A program made the position numbers and the translations under genes. A stretch of DNA of 64,000 nt from Sphingomonas hankookensis (GTDB lineage Bacteria > Pseudomonadota > Alphaproteobacteria > Sphingomonadales > Sphingomonadaceae), in assembly GCF_001619955.1 (NCBI RefSeq), contig NZ_LQQO01000008.1, positions 1 through 64,000 on the forward strand, given 5' to 3'. Of this stretch, positions 7,658 to 13,485 are shown one piece after another (position 1 is the stretch's first letter; each line of letters opens with the position of its first letter). Below the pieces are notes generated by a model that worked only from the letters and a program-made list of their open reading frames with translations, had not been told where the DNA came from and ran no database searches.

Positions 7658-9316
7658 ATGGCACGCAAACCCGGCAGCCGCCCTCGCGGCTTCGTCACCG
7701 TGAATCCCAGCAAGGCGATCATTCCGGTTGGTCCCCCTGTCGGCCCCTACCCCGGCGCTGGCGGCACCCCGCTGTCGATCAGCGGCACCCCTGTCGCAGG
7801 CACGGTTGGCGCGGGCGGCACTTTCCTGCCGATTATCAGCGGCGGCACTGCGCCGTACACGCTATCGATCGCAAGCGGCACCCTTCCGCCCGGCCGCTCG
7901 ATCAGCGGACTGACCGTGACCGGATCGTACACGACCGCTGGCACCTATCCGTACACCCTGCGCGCGACCGACAGTAAGGGCGTGACGGCCGACCTCGCCG
8001 TAACGGTCGTCGTCGCCCCCGGTGCGGCTGCCAGCGTCACCGCGATCGGCACCGGTGGCCGAATGGCTACGAACGTGCAGCAGGTCTCCGCGACCAAGCT
8101 GCGCCTGCGCTCGCGCTCGCTGACCCGTGCCGCCGGTTCGCCCTACCAGACGTTCGCCTTTCCGCTTTGGTATATCGACGACGCTGGCGTGACGCAGGTC
8201 GTGCGCCTGCCGGACGGCCTGACCGCCAAGTGTCAGTTCGATGTTTATACCAGTGGCACGATCTCGAACGCGGCTGGCGACCGAACCGCTCCGGGCACGG
8301 TGAACGGGGCGTCGACCTTCACGGTAGCAAACGGAGCCACCGCCGCGGCGACCGGCGGGGCTATCCCCTACCTGTTCTGCCGCCTTGACCTGAGCGGTAT
8401 TCCGTTGGGCGCCGCTGTGCTGGCGATGCTGGAAATGGACGCGCTGGCAACTGGATGGTTCATGACCATGACGGACGCCACCAGCACCAGCACGTCGGGC
8501 GAGAACATCTATTACGGCGGCACGACCAGCATCGGCACCTTCGGGGCCATGGGGGCGAACGGTGGCTCCGCGCAGACACGCGCTCTTCGGCCGCTGGTCA
8601 TCATCGGCGAACCTACCAGCGGTGGGCTGGAACCTGCCGTTGCCCTGGGCGACAGCAACACGCTCGGCGCCCGCGGCCCCGGCCGCCCCGGGCAGGACGG
8701 CAGCAGCGCGCAGAGCGGCATGGCCGCGTTCGGTCTGTTTCAAGCGACCCAGCCCTACTCCGTGTTTGGCAAGAACGGTGATCGCGCATCGTGGTGGAAC
8801 AACGCCCCTGCCAACGATCTCCGCTTCCAAGCGCTGGCATGGTTCAAGAACGGGCGCGCGCTCATCAACTTCGGCACCAACGACCTCGGCGATGTAGCAA
8901 GCGCATCGGACACAACCGTCAGCACCGCGCTTATCGCGAACGTCCGCTCGCTGCGGGGCAAGGTCAAGACGGCAATGGGCGGCACGGCACGCATCGGTCA
9001 GGCCTTCATCCTGCCGCGCGTAAACGAGCAGGATGGGTTCCTCACCGCCGCCGCGCAGGGTGTCCGCACCGGCTACGCGAACACCGACGCAGCCCGGCCG
9101 GCCTATGATGCGGCGATCACTGCCGATGTCGGCGCCGCTGGAATGGCGCTGGACTTCACTTTCAATCCGCGTGCGCTGGTCAACGACCCAGCGGCAACCG
9201 ATAAGTGGAAGACGGACGGTGCCACCTCGCACTACCTTGAGGCGGACGGTACGCACGTCAACCAGTTGGGCGCGCAGACGGCATCGATCGCCTATCGCGA
9301 TGCGGTGTCGGCGTGA
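7658..9316 (+). CDS. SGNH/GDSL-type hydrolase with N-terminal Ig-like domain
   Basis: A 552-residue protein. Residues about 35-118 form a putative Ig domain (GTAPYTLSIASGTLPPG, then TTAGTYPYTLRATDS), a common surface or carbohydrate-binding module. A middle region (120-320) is uncharacterised. Residues 325-550 carry the SGNH hydrolase blocks: GDSN (S333), the Gly of GKNGD (G374), GTND (N408) and D-x-x-H in ADGTHVN (D530, H533). Such enzymes remove acyl groups, typically acetyl, from polysaccharides or lipids. No signal peptide is seen, so it is probably part of the virion. Its location between capsid and connector genes is unusual. Specificity is unknown. Confidence 0.85.
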   Translation: MARKPGSRPRGFVTVNPSKAIIPVGPPVGPYPGAGGTPLSISGTPVAGTVGAGGTFLPIISGGTAPYTLSIASGTLPPGRSISGLTVTGSYTTAGTYPYTLRATDSKGVTADLAVTVVVAPGAAASVTAIGTGGRMATNVQQVSATKLRLRSRSLTRAAGSPYQTFAFPLWYIDDAGVTQVVRLPDGLTAKCQFDVYTSGTISNAAGDRTAPGTVNGASTFTVANGATAAATGGAIPYLFCRLDLSGIPLGAAVLAMLEMDALATGWFMTMTDATSTSTSGENIYYGGTTSIGTFGAMGANGGSAQTRALRPLVIIGEPTSGGLEPAVALGDSNTLGARGPGRPGQDGSSAQSGMAAFGLFQATQPYSVFGKNGDRASWWNNAPANDLRFQALAWFKNGRALINFGTNDLGDVASASDTTVSTALIANVRSLRGKVKTAMGGTARIGQAFILPRVNEQDGFLTAAAQGVRTGYANTDAARPAYDAAITADVGAAGMALDFTFNPRALVNDPAATDKWKTDGATSHYLEADGTHVNQLGAQTASIAYRDAVSA

Positions 9317-10146
9317 TCGCCCTTCTCCTAGCCGCCCAAGCCGTGTTCCTGACGCCCGGTCAGACATGGCCCGCGCCAGTCCCGCCGACGATCGCGGCCC
9401 CCGGTGTGAATGGTGCGGCGCGGTTGCGTGTCGACGCTCCCGACGTGACGATCGGCCCGGTTGTGGTGCAGGACGCCTACCGTGCGGTCGAGACGGACGC
9501 GGGCGTCGATACCCCGCGCATTCGCATCCGCGGGCTGAAAGCGACGGGGCTGACCCGTGACGGCATCCGCCTGCGCGCCGCGCCCGGCGCGCTGATCGAG
9601 GACTTCGATCTGACCCATGCCGATGCGCCGTCGACCGGTGAGCATCTGCCGCAGGGCATCGCGATCACCGCCGGGACCGGCATTACGATCCGCAACGGCC
9701 GGGTCGCACGCTTCCGTATGCCGGTCGAACCGGGGAAGTACACAAACGGCGACGGCATTGCGACCGAAGGCGGGACCAGCGGCACGATCGCGAACACGCT
9801 GGCCGAGGACAACAGCGACGGCGGGTTCGACATCAAGGGCACATGGACGCTCGACCGCACCATCGCCCGCCGGAATGGCCGCGACTATCGGTTCTGGAAC
9901 ACCGTCACCGCCGGCACGATCACCGCGGAGGGATGGACCAGCGCTGCCGTGTGGATCGGCAAAGGCGCGCGGGTGCGGATCGATCATCTGATCGCCAGCA
10001 ACGACAATGCCGCGCCGCTGCTGATCGTCGCGGGCAGCACCGATGTCGTCATCACCCGCTGCACCCTGTCGCGCCCTACCGGTGCGCCTCTGGTGAAGTC
10101 GGAAGGGTCGGGGAATCGCGTCGTGCTCGGGGCCGGGTGCAAATGA
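9313..10146 (+). CDS. Right-handed beta-helix protein (pectate-lyase-like)
   Basis: A 277-residue protein starting at GTG 9313 with a four-base overlap with the hydrolase gene. It has the repeating pattern of parallel beta-helix coils: IRIRGLKATGLTRDGIRLR, ITIRNGRVARF, GTIANTLAEDNSDGGFDIKG, VVITRCTLSRP. The first 15 residues are hydrophobic (IALLLAAQAVFL) and could be a signal-like segment or the buried cap of the helix. This fold occurs in polysaccharide lyases/hydrolases and in inert virion surface proteins. No catalytic residues can be assigned. Coupling to the SGNH gene suggests the two act on the same surface glycan, which is inference. Confidence 0.75.
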   Translation: MIALLLAAQAVFLTPGQTWPAPVPPTIAAPGVNGAARLRVDAPDVTIGPVVVQDAYRAVETDAGVDTPRIRIRGLKATGLTRDGIRLRAAPGALIEDFDLTHADAPSTGEHLPQGIAITAGTGITIRNGRVARFRMPVEPGKYTNGDGIATEGGTSGTIANTLAEDNSDGGFDIKGTWTLDRTIARRNGRDYRFWNTVTAGTITAEGWTSAAVWIGKGARVRIDHLIASNDNAAPLLIVAGSTDVVITRCTLSRPTGAPLVKSEGSGNRVVLGAGCK

Positions 10147-10430
10147 CCGCGCTGACCCTTGACCTCGTCAAAGCGTTCTTGCGCTACGAGGCCGACAATA
10201 CCGACGAAGACGCGACGCTCGGCGTAGCGCTGCAGGCGGGCGTGGAATACGTTCAGGATTACACCGGTCGCGCGATTGCCGGTGAAGATCCCGAGACAAT
10301 CCCCGCCGGCCTGTTGCACGGCGTGCTGCTGTATGCTGGCGCATTCGATCAGGCACGCGGGAGTGGTGGCGACATCAACCTTGCCGCCGTGCAAGCCGTG
10401 TGCTTCCGCTTCCGGACGGTTCTGCTGTGA
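10143..10430 (+). CDS. Head-tail connector, HK97 gp6-like
   Basis: A 95-residue helical protein (TLDLVKAFLRYEADNTDEDATLGVALQAGVEYVQDYTGR) typical of gp6-like connector proteins, which form a ring below the portal. The pattern of a first helix, D-E-D-x-x-L, then A-x-E-x-x-x-x-Y-T-G-R is the family hallmark. It begins at ATG 10143 with a four-base overlap with the beta-helix gene and ends in a GTGA overlap with the next adaptor. The family normally follows the capsid gene directly; here two accessory genes and a small ORF separate them. Confidence 0.85.
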   Translation: MTALTLDLVKAFLRYEADNTDEDATLGVALQAGVEYVQDYTGRAIAGEDPETIPAGLLHGVLLYAGAFDQARGSGGDINLAAVQAVCFRFRTVLL

Positions 10431-10747
10431 ACCCGGCCGAACTGGACAAGCGCATCGTGATCGAGCGCCGGACCGTCACCACAGACGGGTATGGCGGCGA
10501 AGTCGAAACATGGGCGAAGCTATGCAGCCCGTTCGCGAAGGTTCTGTACGGCACCGGCGCTGAACGCCGGGTCGCAGCGCAGGAGTCGTCGGCACAGTCC
10601 GCGACGTTCCGTATCCGGGCGAATAGCGTGACGAACACCGTGACGCCGGCCGATCGAATCCAGTTCGATGGCTCGACATGGGATATTGGCGGTAACGTGC
10701 CGTATCGCCGTGAAGGTCGCGACATCACCGCGACGACGAGCGCGTGA
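10427..10747 (+). CDS. Head-tail adaptor (phage head closure, SPP1 gp16-like)
   Basis: A 106-residue head-closure protein: NPAELDKRIVIERRTVTTDGYGGEVETW is the usual N-terminal beta-rich signature, followed by G-A-E-R and a final strand WDIGGNVPYRREGRDITAT. Family members cap the connector and stop DNA leaking before the tail joins. The start is GTG at 10427, sharing bases with the previous stop. Its last 20 or so residues reappear at the end of the next gene, evidence of a local duplication. Confidence 0.85.
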   Translation: MNPAELDKRIVIERRTVTTDGYGGEVETWAKLCSPFAKVLYGTGAERRVAAQESSAQSATFRIRANSVTNTVTPADRIQFDGSTWDIGGNVPYRREGRDITATTSA

Positions 10748-11205
10748 TGTCGAGGCGGACGGTCAAGGTAGAGGGGCTGCGCGAGCTTGACCGAGCGCTC
10801 GGCGCGCTGCCGAAAGCTACCGCCCGGGCAGCGCTGCAACGGACGTTGAAGAAGGCGGCGCAGCCGGTGAAGGCGGCGATGAAGGCCAAGGCACCGAAAC
10901 TGACCCGGGCGCTAGAGGAATCGATCGTCGACGGCACCAAGCTGACCCGGCGGCAGGCGCGCATGGTCAAGAAGGACGGGAAGGCATTCGCGACCCGGCA
11001 TGTCGGCAGCGCCGATCCGTCCGCGATCCCGCAGGAATTCGGCACGTTCAAGGAGAATGCCCAGCCTTTCGCGCGTCCGGGATGGGCTGAGACGCAAGAC
11101 GCGGTGCTGGCGATCATCGGCCGCGATCTGGGTGTTTGGGATATCGTCAGCAGCGTGCCGTATGGGCGCGAGGGGCGGGATATCACGGCTACGCGGGCTG
11201 CGTGA
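10747..11205 (+). CDS. HK97 gp10-like tail-joining protein, copy A, with adaptor-like C-terminal graft
   Basis: A 152-residue member of the HK97 gp10 family: VKVEGLRELDRALGALP, then AAMKAKAPKLTRALEESI and FGTFKENAQPFARPGW. After AIIGRDLG the usual basic C-terminal helix is missing. In its place stands WDIVSSVPYGREGRDITATRAA-type sequence that closely matches the end of the upstream adaptor. The start is ATG 10747 (GTG 10744 is also possible). It directly precedes a second gp10-like gene. The protein probably works in head-tail or tail completion; the grafted end suggests tandem duplication followed by deletion. Confidence 0.82.
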   Translation: MSRRTVKVEGLRELDRALGALPKATARAALQRTLKKAAQPVKAAMKAKAPKLTRALEESIVDGTKLTRRQARMVKKDGKAFATRHVGSADPSAIPQEFGTFKENAQPFARPGWAETQDAVLAIIGRDLGVWDIVSSVPYGREGRDITATRAA

Positions 11206-11600
11206 TGGCGCGGATCGAAGGGTTCCGTGAAGCGTCGCGGCAGCTAGCCGGCATGAAGAAGGCCATGGCGGCGGGCGTTGGCCGACGGGCGTTGCAGATA
11301 CCGGCCACGATCCTAGCGGACGCCATGCGGGAGCGAGCGCCAGAACTGGAAGGCAACCTGAAGCGATCGATCGGCGTCGAGAAGGAGCGCGCCAAGAAGG
11401 GCCGCCCGCAGGTCGCGGCAAAGGCCGGCGATATCGCGTCGGTGCAGGTCGAGTTCGGCAACGGCCATCAGGCAGCCGAGCCGTTCGCGCGGCCGGCGGA
11501 GGAAGCCACCCGCACGGAACGGCTCGATAAGTTCGGTGCGGCGCTGAAGGACGAGGTCGATAAGACCGTGATCCGAGCGGCGAAGCGACGGAAGGTCTAG
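11205..11600 (+). CDS. HK97 gp10-like tail-joining protein, copy B
   Basis: A 131-residue gp10-family protein beginning MARIEGFREASRQLAGMKKAM, with the same layout as copy A: an RERAPELEGNLKRSI helix pair, FGNGHQAAEPFARPA, and here the normal basic C-terminal helix ending AAKRRKV. The start ATG 11205 shares a base with the stop of copy A. Having two diverged copies in a row is unusual; most phages of this type have one. Copy B looks like the canonical version. Confidence 0.85.
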   Translation: MARIEGFREASRQLAGMKKAMAAGVGRRALQIPATILADAMRERAPELEGNLKRSIGVEKERAKKGRPQVAAKAGDIASVQVEFGNGHQAAEPFARPAEEATRTERLDKFGAALKDEVDKTVIRAAKRRKV

Positions 11601-11602
11601 CG

Positions 11603-12022
11603 ATGGACATGCGGCAGGCGCTTCGTAAGCGGCAGATCGATGATCCTGCCGTGTCAGCTCTGGTCGGCAACCGCGTAACGTGGGTGACGCGCCCGCAGGC
11701 ATCCGCGCTGCCGGCGGTCACCATGCAGACGATCAACGACGAGCGTCCGCAGCACCTGAAGGGCTTTGACGACGCACGCGGCACTCGGGTGCAGATCGAT
11801 TGCTGGGCCAGGCACGTTGATGGTGTTGCCGATGGCTACGCGCAGACCGTTCGCCTCGCAGAAGCGGTGATTGCTGCCGTCATCAACCCGGCAACCATCG
11901 AAGGCATCCGGTTCGGGCGCGCAACGATCGAGGGGCAGCGCGATCTTAGCGAAGATAAACCGGGCGGCGGCACACTCTACCGTCAGTCCCTCGATATTCG
12001 ATTTTGGCACGAAGGAGCATAA
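11603..12022 (+). CDS. Tail completion protein, DUF3168 / gp17-like
   Basis: A 139-residue protein: MDMRQALRKRQIDDPAVSALVGNRVTW followed by VQIDCWARHVDGVADGYAQTVRLAEAV and a last strand LDIRFWHEG. This is the DUF3168 pattern (LRALLLADPAVAALVGDRI, then Q-x-D-x-W-A). Family proteins form the tail completion ring that joins the tail tube to the head connector. It sits between gp10-like genes and the tail tube gene, the normal order. Confidence 0.88.
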   Translation: MDMRQALRKRQIDDPAVSALVGNRVTWVTRPQASALPAVTMQTINDERPQHLKGFDDARGTRVQIDCWARHVDGVADGYAQTVRLAEAVIAAVINPATIEGIRFGRATIEGQRDLSEDKPGGGTLYRQSLDIRFWHEGA

Positions 12023-12024
12023 CG

Positions 12025-12465
12025 ATGGCCGAAACGCAGAAAGCCTCCATTGGCTGGGGCGGTGAGTTCTGGATGCATGATGGCACCGCGTTGAAGGAAC
12101 TGGTTCAGGTGGTCAGCTTCACGCTGCCGCAGGATGAGATCGACGACGTCGAGACGACCCATCTGAAGTCGCCCGATCGCCGGCGCGAGTTCATCGCCGG
12201 CATGCGTGACGGCGGCGAAATCAGTGTCGTGATGAATTACCGTCCGCTGTCCGACACCGACGAGCTCTGCCGTGACGCCATGGCCGAGGGCGACGTTCGC
12301 CCGATCCGCTTCGTCATTCCGCAGGGTGGTGTCGCTGCCGCGCAGGTTGACACGACTGGCTACGTTCGCGGCTATGATCGCGGCGAAGTGACCGCCGACG
12401 GCAAGATGGAAGCCACGCTGACGATCAAAATCAGCGGCGCCGAAACGCAGGTGGCTGCTGACTAA
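12025..12465 (+). CDS. Major tail tube protein
   Basis: A 146-residue beta-rich protein: a flexible start, then FWMHDGTALKELVQVVSFTLPQDEIDDVETTHLKSPDRRREFIAGM, the signature of siphophage tail tube subunits (the D-D-V-E-x-T-H motif in particular). It stacks as hexamers around the tape measure protein. ATG 12025 has AAGGAG eight bases upstream, one of the best ribosome sites in the operon, fitting a high-copy protein. The stop overlaps the next start by one base. Confidence 0.88.
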   Translation: MAETQKASIGWGGEFWMHDGTALKELVQVVSFTLPQDEIDDVETTHLKSPDRRREFIAGMRDGGEISVVMNYRPLSDTDELCRDAMAEGDVRPIRFVIPQGGVAAAQVDTTGYVRGYDRGEVTADGKMEATLTIKISGAETQVAAD

Positions 12466-12851
12466 TGGCAAACCGGGTGCGGGGCGAAGCCTCCTTCACG
12501 ACCGCTGACGGCCGCGAACTGACGCTGGTCGTCGACTTCAACGCGCTGGCGCATGCCGAGGACGCGGCAGACATGGGCGTCGGCCAGATCCTCGCCAGCA
12601 TGTCGAGCAAGCCGCGCATCCGTGTGATGCAGGCCATGACCTTCGGGGCGTTGCAGGCTCGGCACCCGGAAATCACCATGGCCGACGTCGGCGATATGCT
12701 CCTGTCGCCTGACGCCGGCCCGCTGACTGGTGCGCTGAACGCGGCGGTTGTCGCTGCCTTCCCACCGCCTGATGAGAGTGCGGAGGGAAAGGTACAGACG
12801 GAGGGTGGGACTGGGACGCCCTCCAAGAAGACTGGTCGCGCGAAGGCTTAG
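12465..12851 (+). CDS. Tail assembly chaperone, G-like (short product)
   Basis: A 128-residue protein of the type that coats the tape measure during tail assembly (GTA-gp10/TAC-like): VRGEASFTTADGRELTLVVDFNALAHAEDAADMGVGQIL, then a C-terminal Glu/Lys/Thr-rich tail. At residues 108-109 the coding sequence passes through the slippery heptamer G GGA AAG (12785-12791). Most ribosomes should finish here; a minority should shift to the -1 frame and make a longer fusion, as in phage lambda G/GT. Function follows from family, gene order (tail tube before, tape measure after) and the frameshift site. Confidence 0.87.
   Translation: MANRVRGEASFTTADGRELTLVVDFNALAHAEDAADMGVGQILASMSSKPRIRVMQAMTFGALQARHPEITMADVGDMLLSPDAGPLTGALNAAVVAAFPPPDESAEGKVQTEGGTGTPSKKTGRAKA
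12785..12791 (+). promoter_or_regulatory. Programmed -1 ribosomal frameshift site
   Basis: The heptamer GGGAAAG is read in the upstream frame as G GGA AAG, the exact X-XXY-YYZ form and the same sequence used in the lambda G/GT genes. The -1 frame has a TGA at 12773-12775, ten bases upstream, and then stays open to 13120. Confidence 0.85.
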
Positions 12852-13120
12852 ACCCGGATGCCTTCTGGCGGCAGACGCCTCGATCCTTCCGGAACGCATT
12901 GCGTGGGCGCGCGATCGGCCAGCAAGAGCGCATGATTACGCTGGCCCACCAGACCGCGATGTTCAGCCGGGAGAGGCGGTTGCGCCCGCTCAAACACTAT
13001 CTGAACCGACGCAACCCGGCAGCGGACAATGGCGCGGTACTGGCGATGTTCAAGCAGCTGGCCGAGCAGGGCAAGGCGACAATAACCCCGGTGCAGCGCC
13101 GGGTTCAGCACCGGGCTTAG
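12791..13120 (+). CDS. Tail assembly chaperone, T-like domain made by -1 frameshift
   Basis: After slippage on 12785-12791 the -1 frame encodes 109 residues, giving a fusion of 218 residues with the upstream protein. It reads WDWDALQEDW, then GLDPDAFWRQTPRSFRNALRG and MFSRERRLRPLKHYL. The D-x-x-F-W-x-x-T-P-x-x-x-x-x-x-L motif is typical of the second half of gene-transfer-agent and siphophage tail chaperones. There is no ATG or good ribosome site near its start (only an in-frame TTG at 12899), which supports expression by frameshift. The T-like half would recruit tail tube subunits to the tape measure complex. Confidence 0.82.
   Translation, partial: GTDGGWDWDALQEDWSREGLDPDAFWRQTPRSFRNALRGRAIGQQERMITLAHQTAMFSRERRLRPLKHYLNRRNPAADNGAVLAMFKQLAEQGKATITPVQRRVQHRA
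13087..13115. terminator. GC-rich inverted repeat at the end of the chaperone gene
   Basis: CCCGGTGC (13087-13094) pairs perfectly with GCACCGGG (13108-13115), loop 13 bases. It lies where the rightward tail gene and the leftward moron gene converge. There is no U-tract, so termination is uncertain. Confidence 0.35.
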
Positions 13121-13434
13121 TCCGGGGGTGTTGAGGCGTAGCCGGCTGTCACGCAGCGATCTTCGCGTGTGAAAAAGTTAGGAAGATTGTCCACGGCGTA
13201 TTCTAGCTTTGGGCCATTGAACTTGACGTAATACTGCTTCCAGCCTGTGTAAGCTCCAAAGCGGTTCTTTCCGTTGATCCACAGGCAGTAGACATCTTTG
13301 TCCGCCTGCTGTGCCGGCCACTTCCAGCGCGCCGACTTGCTGTCGAGTAACCCTGTTGAGATGTGCTTTTGGATCGCCGCTTTTTTGGCGGGGCTGATCG
13401 CGGCGACAGCCAAGAATATCGAAATAGCAAACAT
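13117..13434 (-). CDS. Exported small protein, likely prophage moron
   Basis: A 105-residue protein on the strand opposite to all surrounding tail genes. It has an N-terminal hydrophobic signal-type segment (FAISIFLAVAAIS), then STGLLDSKSARWKWP and VYCLWINGKNRFGAYTGWKQYYV. The pattern of a D-x-x-S-A-R-W/F motif followed by C-x-x-(V/I)-N-x-K-N-x-x-G-x-Y-x-G-(F/W) is known from small secreted bacterial proteins of unknown function. GGAG stands seven bases before its ATG. Base composition is visibly less GC-rich than its neighbours. Reverse orientation plus composition fit an inserted gene expressed from the lysogen; no function can be given. Confidence 0.72.
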   Translation of the reverse strand: MFAISIFLAVAAISPAKKAAIQKHISTGLLDSKSARWKWPAQQADKDVYCLWINGKNRFGAYTGWKQYYVKFNGPKLEYAVDNLPNFFTREDRCVTAGYASTPPD

Positions 13435-13485
13435 CGTGCGCTCCGATTCTAGCAGATGAAGCGCTCATTCTAGGAGGACGGTCCC

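Noticed and set aside
12899-13120. Independent 73-codon gene starting at TTG 12899
   Set aside because: The protein-like frame begins far upstream of this TTG and is reached by the frameshift site; a separate start would cut off the conserved DPDAFWRQTP motif.
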